From: Acidobacteriota bacterium
Lineage (GTDB): Bacteria; Acidobacteriota; Thermoanaerobaculia; Multivoradales; Multivoraceae
Length of the DNA: 64,000 nt
Assembly (NCBI GenBank): GCA_026707545.1
Contig: JAPOWR010000001.1
Span: 2,633,778 to 2,697,777, forward strand
Direction: 5' to 3'
How positions within the stretch are numbered: position 1 is the stretch's first letter; each line of letters opens with the position of its first letter. This document shows, piece by piece, positions 1 to 8,791 of this stretch. A program made the position numbers and the translations under genes. The notes under the pieces are model-generated. The model had not been told where the DNA came from. It searched no databases and worked only from the letters and a program-made list of their open reading frames with translations.

Positions 1-1833
1 ATGCCCATCGTCGACGCGGCCGGCTTCCCCTCATACCTAAGCCCTTTCGTGCTGTTCCTGGCCGGCAAGGGCCCGCTGGAGATCATGGCGTGGGTACTCG
101 TCCTCGGCGTCTTCATGGTGACCGTGTTCGGGTTCACGACGAACCGGGGCACCGTCAGGTCCGCGACCGGGATGCCCACCGGAGCATCCGCGGCGTCGTC
201 GGGCGGCGCCACCGTCCTCCTCCAGCAGGGGCACGGCACCCTGGCCCAGGGGCACGACACGGCCACCCGGACCGAGAACGAGGCCAACCGGGGCTCCGGC
301 CTGATGGGAGGCATTCTCGGACTCCTCGACTTCCGGGTGCACCTGCGCCTGACCCAGTCGATGAATCACCTGCTCAGGACGAAACTCGCCGAGCGGATCA
401 AGCGCCTGCCGATGACGACCCTGGACGACCAGCGGATCGGCGACAGCATCTACCGCGTCCTCTACGACACGACGAGCGTCAGCCGCGTTCTCTACGAGGT
501 GGGTCTCGAGTTCTACTCCCACGCGCTCGGCATCACGATCAGCGCGATGATGATGTACACGTACTTCGGCGACGCTCCAGAGGTCATCCTGCTGGCCGCC
601 CTGTCGCTGCCGATCATGCTCATCTTCGTCGGTCCATTCGCGCGGATGGCACGGCGCAGAAGCCAGGCCAGCCGCGCCTCGGGCGCCGCGACGACGGCGA
701 ACATCGAAGAGGGCATGAGCAATGTGCTCGCCGTGCAGAGCCTCGGTGGAAACGAGCGGGAAGGCCAGCGATTCAGGAAGGCCAGCGAGGAGTCCTTCAG
801 GCGCTTTCGCATCGAGTCGCTGCTCAAGCTGACCTACCAGCAATTCGGCAGCCTGGCCTTCCTGCTGAGCCAGGTCCTGTTCTTCGTCGTTATCGCCGGA
901 CGCGTGATCGACGGCACGTTCACGGCCGGCGACTACTTCGTCCTCAACTACTACTTCTTCGTCCTGAGCGCGACGTTCAGCGGGATGGGCTTCATCTACC
1001 CGGTTCTGCAGGACAACATCGCCGGACTGCGCCGGGTGTTCTTCCTGATGGACCTGCCATCGGAGAAGACGGGCGAAGGCGTCGAGCTGCCCCGGATCAG
1101 CCGCGGCGTCGAGATGAAGGGCGTCGGGCTGACGTATCCCGACGGTCGCCGGGCGTTGCGCGGCATCAACCTGGATGCCCGCCTGGGCGAGATCGTCGCA
1201 TTCGTCGGCCCGACCGGCGCGGGCAAGACGAGCCTCGCCTACCTGGTGCCGGCCTTCGTTCAGCCAACCGAAGGCACGGTGGCGATCGACGGCGTCGACC
1301 TGAAGGACGTATCGGTCGACAGCCTCCGCGATCAGGTCTCCTACGTCTTCCAGGAGACGCAACTGTTCTCCGACTCGATCTTCGAGAACATCCGCTACGG
1401 GAACACGGACGCGACCGAGGCGCAAGTCGAGCGTGCCGCGCGCGTCGCCGGTGCCCACGACTTCATTGCCGCCCTGCCCGACGGCTACCGGACCAACCTC
1501 GGCACCGTGACCAGCAAGCTCTCGGTCGGCCAGAAGCAGCGCATCGCGATTGCCCGCGGGCTACTGCGGGACGCGCGCATCCTGATCCTCGACGAACCGA
1601 CTTCCGCGCTCGACCCGGAGACCGAGGCCTACCTGGTCGACGCGCTGCACGAAGCGGCGAAGCACAAACTGGTCATCATCATCGCCCACCGCCTGTCGAC
1701 GATCGCCAACGCGGACCGGATCTACTTCCTGGAGGAAGGAGAGATCCGGGAACAGGGAACTCACGAGGAGCTGATGGCCGTGCCCGACGGGCACTACCGG
1801 CGCTACGCCACGCTACAGGCCGGGGCGCACTGA
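1..1833 (+). CDS. ABC exporter, fused membrane and ATPase domains (5' end missing)
   Basis: This is the C-terminal 610 residues of an ABC exporter half-transporter (TMD-NBD) of the lipid/drug/peptide type in the inner membrane. Membrane segments fill roughly the first 340 visible residues. The ATPase domain shows Walker A GPTGAGKTS near visible residue 403, signature LSVGQKQR near 508 and Walker B ILILDEPTSALD near 528, followed by the H-loop in IIAHRLST. The ATG at base 1 is not the true start: the paralogue at 6698-8791 has about 90 more N-terminal residues before the matching MPI.DA.GFP stretch, so the gene begins outside the window. Its partner is probably also upstream, as the paralogue is paired with a second ABC gene. 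The transported substrate cannot be read from sequence. It ends 17 bases before the convergent TonB receptor. Confidence 0.93.
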   Translation: MPIVDAAGFPSYLSPFVLFLAGKGPLEIMAWVLVLGVFMVTVFGFTTNRGTVRSATGMPTGASAASSGGATVLLQQGHGTLAQGHDTATRTENEANRGSGLMGGILGLLDFRVHLRLTQSMNHLLRTKLAERIKRLPMTTLDDQRIGDSIYRVLYDTTSVSRVLYEVGLEFYSHALGITISAMMMYTYFGDAPEVILLAALSLPIMLIFVGPFARMARRRSQASRASGAATTANIEEGMSNVLAVQSLGGNEREGQRFRKASEESFRRFRIESLLKLTYQQFGSLAFLLSQVLFFVVIAGRVIDGTFTAGDYFVLNYYFFVLSATFSGMGFIYPVLQDNIAGLRRVFFLMDLPSEKTGEGVELPRISRGVEMKGVGLTYPDGRRALRGINLDARLGEIVAFVGPTGAGKTSLAYLVPAFVQPTEGTVAIDGVDLKDVSVDSLRDQVSYVFQETQLFSDSIFENIRYGNTDATEAQVERAARVAGAHDFIAALPDGYRTNLGTVTSKLSVGQKQRIAIARGLLRDARILILDEPTSALDPETEAYLVDALHEAAKHKLVIIIAHRLSTIANADRIYFLEEGEIREQGTHEELMAVPDGHYRRYATLQAGAH

Positions 1834-1850
1834 GATCGCTGCGAACGCTC

Positions 1851-4568
1851 CTAGAAGCGGACTCCGACCACCATTCGGAGCTCCCTCGGCACCTGGTAGG
1901 AGACGCGTCCCGGGAACGGTCTGCCGTTGAACGGATTGACGATGATCTGCTCCTGCTCGTCCGTTGCGTTCGCCAACTCGGCTCGCAACTGCCCTTCCAC
2001 TCGTCCGCCCAGCGGGAAGTCCCAGGTCGCGGTCAGGTGGATGTTCATCGTGTTCTCCAGTTCGTTGGAGCCGCGCGGCGCGAGGTACCTCTCCGTGATG
2101 ATCCTCTGCCCGCTCGCCGGATGAGCGACCGTGGCCCGGCCGATCCGGGTCCAGGGGCGCCCCGAGCGGAACCAGCCGGTCGCACCGAGGCCCAGTCGGT
2201 GGCTCCCCAGCTCCCAGTACTTGAGCGCCATCACGTTCAGGTTGTGGGTGCGATCGGACGAGATGGGACCGAAACGGTTGACCTCGGTGGAGTCCGTCGC
2301 GCCAGTCACCACGTCGACCCCTCCCCTACCCTCGAGGAAGGTGTCGTTGTCCGTCGTGTCGTTGTTCGTGATGTTCCCGGCGGCGTTGCCCTCGGCACTT
2401 GACAGCGTGTAGTTGGTCCTGAGAGTCCAGTTGCCGCGGTAACGCCGGTTGAACTCGAACTGCAGCCCCTGGTAGTCCCGCTTGCCCTCGCCATAGTTGG
2501 CGATCGCGTCGAAGGGGATGCCGTTCGCGTCGAACTGTTCGTTGCCCCAGTACATGTCTCCGAGCTCCCACAGGATGGCGCGCACCTCGAAGGCCCAGAG
2601 ATCGCCGATCTGCCGCTCGACCGCAAAGGTGACCTCGTCCTTGTAGTAGGGGTCGAATGGCTGAATCGGCGTCCGGTTGTCCGGGATCGCGGTGAACTGG
2701 AAACGGTCGTAGAGCTGAGTCGCCGGGTTGTAGCCGTACTGGTGAAAGGCATTCGCGCCGTTCGGCAAACGCGACATGTAGCCGTTGACGATGTGCGTCC
2801 CGATGAGTTGATAGGTACGTCCGAGGGTGCCCTTGAGCAGGGTCCTGCCATCGCCCCGGATGTCGTAGATCGCCGCCAGACGCGGCGCGATGTCGGTCGG
2901 TGAAGTGGCTTCCTCGCCGACGTCGTTTGCGTGATTCTGCGCGTCCATGCGAAGCCCGACGTTGAACGTCCAGTTTTCGCCGGCCGTGATCCGATCCTGG
3001 GCAAAGACCGCCAGGTTGTCGCTGGTCGTGACCACCGGCTCGTCGGGTCTAATGAAGACCCGCTTGCGCACCGGCACCCTGAAACCGCCCGGGAGGTTCT
3101 CGTCGTAGCCCTGACCCTGGTAGCGGGTCGGTGGGGTGTTGAAGCTCTCGAACTCGACATCCTGGTAATCGACGCCTAGTTTGAACTCATGGTCGCCGCG
3201 GAACAGGCTCAGCGCGACGTTGCCCTGCGTCCGCGGGAAGGAGTTGTAGCCGGTGCCGCCGCCGAGGTACACCGCGTTGTATCTGAGGCCGTTCGCCAGA
3301 TCCCAGTAAGCGGCGCCGCTTCCCGCCGGACTGTCCGGGTTCGCGCTGGAATCGACGGGACGCTCATTGAGCTGGCCGCGGATGATCTCCGACGTGTAGT
3401 CGGCCACCTTGACCTCAAGGAAGGCGTTCGAGGAGACAGCGAAGTTCCAGGCTCCCTGGGTGAGGACCTCGGTGAGATCGAAGACGCCTGGAGTCCAGAG
3501 GTCGGCGGCTCTGGCTTCCCAGAACACCTTGGACACGCTGCCGTCGGCATAGAGGAGAGAGAACTGGTGGTCCTGGCTCGGCTGGAAGTTGAACTTGCCG
3601 ACCAGCGGCTCGCCCCGCAGGCTGTTGTCCAGTACGCCGCCGCCGCGGAAGGCGTCGATCTCGTTCGAGTTCGTCTCGCCGCCGGCGAGAAAGAACCAGG
3701 CCCTGTCGCGAGCGAATGGACCGCCGAACGCGAGTTCGAAGCTGCTCGTGTTGTCGCTCGAGCGCGGCAGTGGAACGGCGTCCAACTGCGAGCGCCAGCT
3801 CTGACGCTGGAGGATGTAGAGCAAATCGCCGTGGAACGTATTCGTGCCGGTCTTGACGACAGCGTTCGTGACGCCGCCGATCACCCGCCCGTACTCGGCC
3901 GGAGCTCCGGCCGACTCCAGGCGAACCGAGGACAACGCCGTGGTCGGCAGGAACAGGCGGGAACTGCCGCCGCGGCGGTTGAAGGACGTATCCACGCCGT
4001 CGACGAAGCCCGCGGTCTCACTCCACAGGCCGCCGTTGACGGTCGGCGTGTGATCGCCGAGGGCCTGTGACCGTGCATCACTGGTCACGCCGGGCAGCAG
4101 CATGACCGCCGATTGATAGTTCCGCTTCCCGAAGGTCACGTTCTCCGCCACCTCGGCTTCGAGGGTCGAGGCCGCCCCTACTTCGTACTTGTCGACCAGC
4201 GGCGCCTCGGAGATCACGGTAATGGTGTCCTCCGTGATTGCGGCGAGCTCGAGGTTCCTGACCAGGCGCGTACCGGCTTCGAGAGGCGCCGCGGCGGGCT
4301 GCGACTGCATGCCCTCCATGGAAGCCCGAACCGTGTAGTCGCCGGGCACCAGCAGGCCAAACCGATAGGTGCCCTCCGCGTCGGTGATCGCCGTCTTCGT
4401 ACCGCGTTCGCTCTCGAGAGCGACGGCCACTCCGGGGATCGGCGAGCCCGATGCATCGGTGACGACGCCTTCGACCGTGCCGGTCTGCGGCGCGTCGCCG
4501 AAGGTGCTCGCGGCGATCAACGCCCCCAGGACCATGCAGATGACGATCGGACCATGGACTCGTCGCAT
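1851..4568 (-). CDS. TonB-dependent receptor, Oar-like, with carboxypeptidase-regulatory domain
   Basis: Outer-membrane beta-barrel receptor of 905 residues. A signal peptide (MRRVHGPIVICMVLGALIAAS) is followed by a CarboxypepD_reg-like beta-sandwich (VEGVVTDASGSPIPGV.. to about residue 110), a plug region with NG and VDGVDTSFNRR near residue 190-210, then a long barrel with alternating aromatic strands ending in the expected terminal Phe (VVGVRF). This architecture is typical of Oar/SusC-like receptors of Acidobacteriota and imports oligomers, often carbohydrate or peptide. The ATG at 4568 was chosen over an upstream open frame because AAGGAG lies just before it and the signal peptide starts there. 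It is divergent from the GH32-like gene at 4684 across 115 bases, which suggests a small glycan-uptake pair. The substrate is unknown. Confidence 0.93.
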   Translation of the reverse strand: MRRVHGPIVICMVLGALIAASTFGDAPQTGTVEGVVTDASGSPIPGVAVALESERGTKTAITDAEGTYRFGLLVPGDYTVRASMEGMQSQPAAAPLEAGTRLVRNLELAAITEDTITVISEAPLVDKYEVGAASTLEAEVAENVTFGKRNYQSAVMLLPGVTSDARSQALGDHTPTVNGGLWSETAGFVDGVDTSFNRRGGSSRLFLPTTALSSVRLESAGAPAEYGRVIGGVTNAVVKTGTNTFHGDLLYILQRQSWRSQLDAVPLPRSSDNTSSFELAFGGPFARDRAWFFLAGGETNSNEIDAFRGGGVLDNSLRGEPLVGKFNFQPSQDHQFSLLYADGSVSKVFWEARAADLWTPGVFDLTEVLTQGAWNFAVSSNAFLEVKVADYTSEIIRGQLNERPVDSSANPDSPAGSGAAYWDLANGLRYNAVYLGGGTGYNSFPRTQGNVALSLFRGDHEFKLGVDYQDVEFESFNTPPTRYQGQGYDENLPGGFRVPVRKRVFIRPDEPVVTTSDNLAVFAQDRITAGENWTFNVGLRMDAQNHANDVGEEATSPTDIAPRLAAIYDIRGDGRTLLKGTLGRTYQLIGTHIVNGYMSRLPNGANAFHQYGYNPATQLYDRFQFTAIPDNRTPIQPFDPYYKDEVTFAVERQIGDLWAFEVRAILWELGDMYWGNEQFDANGIPFDAIANYGEGKRDYQGLQFEFNRRYRGNWTLRTNYTLSSAEGNAAGNITNNDTTDNDTFLEGRGGVDVVTGATDSTEVNRFGPISSDRTHNLNVMALKYWELGSHRLGLGATGWFRSGRPWTRIGRATVAHPASGQRIITERYLAPRGSNELENTMNIHLTATWDFPLGGRVEGQLRAELANATDEQEQIIVNPFNGRPFPGRVSYQVPRELRMVVGVRF

Positions 4569-4638
4569 CTCGAACTCCTTCTCGGACGAAGCCGTGTTGG
4601 GCTGCCGAACCCGACCTCCATACAGCTTACCGGACACC

Positions 4639-4653
4639 GTTTGAACATCAAAC
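4639..4653. promoter_or_regulatory. Inverted repeat in TonB receptor/GH32 divergent promoter region
   Basis: GTTTGA-aca-TCAAAC is a perfect 6-bp inverted repeat with a 3-bp spacer, midway between the divergent starts of the TonB receptor (4568) and the GH32-like gene (4684). On the minus strand it overlaps a possible -35 (TTGATG) that is followed 16 bases later by a weak -10 (TAAGCT). The position and symmetry fit a repressor operator serving both genes. The half-site resembles LacI-family sucrose/fructan operators, but no regulator gene is present nearby, so this is inference. Confidence 0.4.
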
Positions 4654-4683
4654 ACTGTGAGACCACTGGCGTTCGTGGGATAG

Positions 4684-6390
4684 GTGCGCGACAATCTCCG
4701 ACTGATGCCCGAATCGGCAAGCACACCCTCGAAACCAGGTACCGAGGCCGACGTGCTGACCGACCTGAGGAAGCACCTGGAGCAGCAGATCAACCGTGGC
4801 GGAGACGGCGACAAGCGCTTCGTGCTCGACGATGCCGAGGTTGTCGTTGACGGCGACTTCGCCGCCGTCGATCCGGTCGCGCTCCGGTCGCCCACCGGGG
4901 GTGGCTTCTTCGAGTTCAGGATGACGAGGGAAGCAGTTGGCGCCTGGCGTTGCGTGTCCGTCGCCGGGTCCCGGAGGGCGGATCGACTCGCCGAGAACAC
5001 CCGCGAACTACGCGAACGCATCCTGAGCGACCCGGCACGGCCCGGCTACCACTTCGTGATTCCAGAAGGCGTGGCGATGCCCTTCGATCCGAACGGCGCC
5101 ATCTACTGGAAGGGCCGCTACCACCTGTTCTACATCTTCCAGGACACGCGACTGGGCAAGCGGTCCGACCACTGGGGCCACATGTCGAGCAGCGATCTGT
5201 TCCACTGGCACCACCATCCGACGGGTCTGCTCGAGGGCATGTACAGCGGCAACTGCTTCCTCAACCGGGAGGGCGTGCCGACGATCTGCTACCACCAGCA
5301 CGGCCTGGGCAACGCGATGGCGGTGGCGCTCGACAACGACCTGAACGAGTGGAAGAAGCTCGACTCGAACCCCATCACGCCGCAAACCCGTGAAGGCGAC
5401 AAGCACCACGGGAAGTACCGCTCGTGGGACCCCTTCGGATGGCTCGAAGGCGACACCTACTACGCCATCTTCGGCGGCCAGCGGCCGGCCGTCGCGAAGT
5501 CACTCGCGCTCGAGGCTGAATGGAAGTACGCGGGAGATCTCTTCGCCCACGGCGTCGAGGGCGTGTCCCTGAACGAAGACGTGTCCTGCCCCGATCTCTT
5601 CGAGCTCGGCGGCAAGCACGTGCTCCTCTGCATCAGTCACCGGCTCGGCTGCCGCTACTACGTCGGGGAATGGAGGGACGAGCAGTTTCATCCCGAGTCC
5701 CACGCGCGGATGAGCTGGGTCGACAACTCGTTCTTCGCTCCGGAAAGCCTGGTCGACGACCGGGGCCGCCGCATCATGTGGGCCTGGATCCTCGACGAGC
5801 CTCTCTTCGGCGCGCGGACGAAGCACGGCTGGTCGGGCACGCTGAGCCTGCCGAGGGTGCTGACGCTCGGGGATGACGGGCTGCTCCGCATGGATGTGCC
5901 GGAGGAGATCGAAGCGCTCCGCTACGGCGAGGTGAGGAAGGGGCCGTTCGTCGTGCCGGCCGACGAGGAGCTGCCGATAGCCGGAGTCGACGGCAACAGC
6001 CTCGAACTGCAGGTCGAGATGGAGAGCGCCGCCGCCTCAGAGTACGGGCTCAAAGTCTGTTCGTCGCCCGATGGCCAGGAGGGAACATCGATCTCCTACG
6101 ACGCCGAAGAAGAACGGCTGAAGGTCGACACGCGCAGATCAGGTCCCGAAGACACACCGAAGGCCGTTGAAGCTGCGCCGTTGGAACTGAAGCCCGGCGA
6201 GCGACTGAAGTTACGCGTGTTTGTCGACAAGTCGGTGATCGAGGTCTTCGCCAATGGCCGTCAGGCGATCGCACGGCGCATCTATCCGTCGCGCCCGGAC
6301 AGCATAGGTACGTCTCTGTTCGCAGACGGTGGCGATGCGAGGGTGCACACCCTCGACGCCTGGCACCTCGCGCCCTCGAATCCCTGCTAG
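4684..6390 (+). CDS. GH32-like beta-fructosidase family protein with atypical active site
   Basis: 568 residues with a glycoside hydrolase family 32 layout: an N-terminal extension of about 120 residues, a five-bladed propeller, then a C-terminal beta-sandwich (about 410-568) with the FVDKSVIEVFANG motif diagnostic of GH32. The nucleophile motif is present as MPFDPNG (Asp135) and the RDP motif as SWDPFGW (Asp249). The usual ECP motif, which supplies the acid/base Glu, reads EDVSCPDLF: the residue before Cys302 is Ser301, with the nearest Glu at 298. No signal peptide is visible. The GTG start at 4684 follows a weak GGGA; an ATG at 4705 (MPESAST) is an alternative. Likely substrate is a fructan or a related glycoside, but the altered motif makes activity uncertain. 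Confidence 0.87.
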   Translation: MRDNLRLMPESASTPSKPGTEADVLTDLRKHLEQQINRGGDGDKRFVLDDAEVVVDGDFAAVDPVALRSPTGGGFFEFRMTREAVGAWRCVSVAGSRRADRLAENTRELRERILSDPARPGYHFVIPEGVAMPFDPNGAIYWKGRYHLFYIFQDTRLGKRSDHWGHMSSSDLFHWHHHPTGLLEGMYSGNCFLNREGVPTICYHQHGLGNAMAVALDNDLNEWKKLDSNPITPQTREGDKHHGKYRSWDPFGWLEGDTYYAIFGGQRPAVAKSLALEAEWKYAGDLFAHGVEGVSLNEDVSCPDLFELGGKHVLLCISHRLGCRYYVGEWRDEQFHPESHARMSWVDNSFFAPESLVDDRGRRIMWAWILDEPLFGARTKHGWSGTLSLPRVLTLGDDGLLRMDVPEEIEALRYGEVRKGPFVVPADEELPIAGVDGNSLELQVEMESAAASEYGLKVCSSPDGQEGTSISYDAEEERLKVDTRRSGPEDTPKAVEAAPLELKPGERLKLRVFVDKSVIEVFANGRQAIARRIYPSRPDSIGTSLFADGGDARVHTLDAWHLAPSNPC

Positions 6391-6611
6391 CGGCGCCGCT
6401 TGAGCAGCCAGGACACCGCCCGCGGCGACGCGGTGGTAATCCGCTTCGGGCTACTGCCCGGACGCAGCTTGCCGTGCTTCTTCGGAGGGTGACGCCACGA
6501 CCACTCCTCGGTGCGCTTCCTGGAAGTCAGCAGGTCGCCGAAGTAGTCACCGAACAGCAGCAGCAGGAATACAGCCGCAACGACGAAGTAGAAGATGAAC
6601 AGGACAGTCAC
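6387..6611 (-). CDS. Small single-span membrane protein, unrecognised
   Basis: A 74-residue frame with one strongly hydrophobic segment (about residues 2-23, TVLFIFYFVVAAVFLLLLFG) and a long basic, proline-rich cytosolic-type tail ending KRRR. Nearly every codon ends in G or C, including in the non-hydrophobic tail, which argues that this frame is translated and is not chance. The GTG start is a guess: no good ribosome site is visible and the frame stays open further upstream. The gene lies 86 bases after the ABC transporter gene on the same strand and its stop overlaps the GH32 stop by 4 bases. It could be an accessory subunit of the exporter; I do not recognise a family. Confidence 0.5.
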   Translation of the reverse strand: MTVLFIFYFVVAAVFLLLLFGDYFGDLLTSRKRTEEWSWRHPPKKHGKLRPGSSPKRITTASPRAVSWLLKRRR

Positions 6612-6697
6612 GACCGGGTGCCTGCAACTCGCGCGAAGGAACGAAGTCCCAGAAGCCGTAACGAGCCTATCGCGCCGCTTCTGGCGTGGAGCCTCGT

Positions 6698-8791
6698 CTA
6701 CCGTGAACCAGCCTGCAGTGACACATACTCGCGGTACCGCCCATCCGGCATCGCCATCAGTTCTTCGTGCGTACCTGACTCCCGCACTTCGCCGTCCTCC
6801 AGAAAGCAGATCCGGTCGGCGTTGGCGATCGTCGACAGGCGATGGGCGATGATGATGACCAGTTTGTCCTTCGCCGCTTCGTGCAGGGCATCGACCAGGT
6901 AGGCCTCGGTTTCGGGGTCGAGCGCCGAGGTCGGCTCGTCGAGGATCAGGATTCGGGCTTCCCGGAGGAGCCCCCGGGCGATGGCGATGCGCTGCTTCTG
7001 CCCGACCGACAGCTTGCTGGTCACGGTGCCGAGGTTGGTCCGGTAGCCGTCCGGCAGCGCGCCGATGAAGTCGTGCGCCCCGGCGACGCGCGCGGCGCGC
7101 TCGACCTGCGCCTCGGTCGCGGCCGGGTTGCCGTAGCGGATGTTCTCGAGGATCGAATCGGAGAAGAGTTGCGTCTCCTGGAAGACGTAGGACGCCTGCT
7201 TCCTGAGGCTCTCCACCGCCACGTCCTTCAGATCGACGCCGTCGACCTTTACCGTGCCCTCGGTCGCCTGAACGAAGGCCGGCACCATGTACGCGAGGCT
7301 CGTCTTGCCGGCCCCGGTCGGGCCGACGAACGCCACGATCTCGCCGACCCTCGCCTCGAGGTTCACGTCGCGGAGCGCGCGGCGGCCGTCCGGGTAGGTC
7401 AGGCCGACGCCCTTCATCTCGACGCCGCGCTTGATCCTGTCCAGTTCGACGCCGTCCCGCGTCTTCTCTTCCGGCAGGTCCATCAGGAAGAAGACACGGC
7501 GCATGCCCGCGATGTCGCGCTGCCACTCCGTGTACATGAAACCCCAGGCGCCGAACGTCGCGCTGAGGACGAAGAAGTAGTACGTGAGGACGAAGTAGTC
7601 GCCGGCGGTGAACGTGCCGTCGATGACGCGGCCCGCCATCACGATGAAGAAAAGCACCTGGCTCAGCAGCAGGGCCAGGCTGAAGGCCTGCCGGTACGTG
7701 AGCACGAGGAACCACTCCGTGCGGAAACGCTTGAACGACTCCGCGCTCGCCCGCCGGAATCGCCGAGCTTCCCGCTCGTTACCGCCAAGACTCTGAACGG
7801 CGAGTACGTTGCTCATCCCCTCCTCGATGTTGCTCGTCGTGCTCGAGCCGGAAGCGCGGCTGGCCTGACCCCGGCGCCGCGCCATGCGGGCGAAGGGCAA
7901 CTCGATCAGGAACACGATCGGAAGGGCCAGCATGCCCAGCACGATGACCTCGGGTGCGGCGCCGAAGTACGTGAACATGATGTAGAGGGTGATGACGACA
8001 CCGAGCAAGCCGGAGTAGAGCCCCAGCGCAATGCCGTGCAGCAGCATGTTGGCGCTGGTGGAGTCGTACAGGACGCGGTAGACGCTGTCGCCGATTCGCA
8101 GGTCGTCCAGGGTCGTCATCGGCAGCGACCGCAGCTTCCCGGCTACCCGGGTTCGGAGGAAGTGGTTCATCGACTGCGAGAGGCGAAGATGCACCCGGAA
8201 GTCGATGAACCCGAGGATGCCCGCCATCAGGCCAGAACCGAGGTTCGCCTGGTTCTCCGTCTGCGTGGCGATGTCGTGGCCCTGGGCCAGGGTGCCGAGG
8301 CCCTGCGGCGTGAGAGCCGTGGCGCCCCCGGAAGAGCCCGCCGAGGCCCCTGTGGGCGCTCCGCTGGGAGACCTGCCCGCGCCCCGGCTCGTGGTGAACC
8401 CGAAGACCGTCACCATGAACACCCCGAGCAGGAACACCCAGAGCATCATCTCCACCGGCCTCATACCGTCCAGCAACAACACGGCCGGAGCCAGGAAGGC
8501 AGGAAAGCCCGACGCGTCGCCGATCGGCATGCCCAGGATGACGTGGTCGACGACGACCTTGCCCGGCCAGGGCGCGACCATCAGTCGAAACACCAGCTCC
8601 ACCGTGATGAAGCCGAGCTTCGTCGCGATCCGCGCCTTGAACAGCCGGAAAGTCGAGACGACCCGCGCGAAGATGCGCAGGACCTCCCGGAACGAAATGT
8701 CCGTGCCCAGGTCGAGAACGCTGGCGACACGGTCGAGCTGCTTCTCGTGCTCCCGCAGCGACGGTCGCGACGCCCGGGCTGCTTCCGCCAT
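6698..8791 (-). CDS. ABC exporter half-transporter (TMD-NBD)
   Basis: 697-residue ABC transporter with an N-terminal cytosolic region, membrane domain to about residue 440 and ATPase domain with GPTGAGKTS, LSVGQKQR and ILILDEPTSALD. It is a close paralogue of the gene at 1-1833, which lies in the opposite orientation. A poorly conserved, Gly/Ser/Ala-rich insert (about 135-165) sits in an extracytoplasmic loop in both copies. The ATG at 8791 overlaps the stop of the preceding ABC gene (TGATG), so the two are translationally coupled and very likely form a heterodimeric exporter. A TTG one codon earlier is possible. Substrate unknown; lipid, peptide or drug export are the usual roles. Confidence 0.95.
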   Translation of the reverse strand: MAEAARASRPSLREHEKQLDRVASVLDLGTDISFREVLRIFARVVSTFRLFKARIATKLGFITVELVFRLMVAPWPGKVVVDHVILGMPIGDASGFPAFLAPAVLLLDGMRPVEMMLWVFLLGVFMVTVFGFTTSRGAGRSPSGAPTGASAGSSGGATALTPQGLGTLAQGHDIATQTENQANLGSGLMAGILGFIDFRVHLRLSQSMNHFLRTRVAGKLRSLPMTTLDDLRIGDSVYRVLYDSTSANMLLHGIALGLYSGLLGVVITLYIMFTYFGAAPEVIVLGMLALPIVFLIELPFARMARRRGQASRASGSSTTSNIEEGMSNVLAVQSLGGNEREARRFRRASAESFKRFRTEWFLVLTYRQAFSLALLLSQVLFFIVMAGRVIDGTFTAGDYFVLTYYFFVLSATFGAWGFMYTEWQRDIAGMRRVFFLMDLPEEKTRDGVELDRIKRGVEMKGVGLTYPDGRRALRDVNLEARVGEIVAFVGPTGAGKTSLAYMVPAFVQATEGTVKVDGVDLKDVAVESLRKQASYVFQETQLFSDSILENIRYGNPAATEAQVERAARVAGAHDFIGALPDGYRTNLGTVTSKLSVGQKQRIAIARGLLREARILILDEPTSALDPETEAYLVDALHEAAKDKLVIIIAHRLSTIANADRICFLEDGEVRESGTHEELMAMPDGRYREYVSLQAGSR

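Noticed and set aside
4569..5021. N-terminal extension of the first TonB receptor to 1056 residues
   Set aside because: Would overlap the GH32 gene; the signal peptide and AAGGAG site fix the start at 4568.
6389..6400. Palindrome AGCGGCGCCGCT at the GH32 stop
   Set aside because: No loop and no T-run; best explained by coding sequence of the overlapping small gene.
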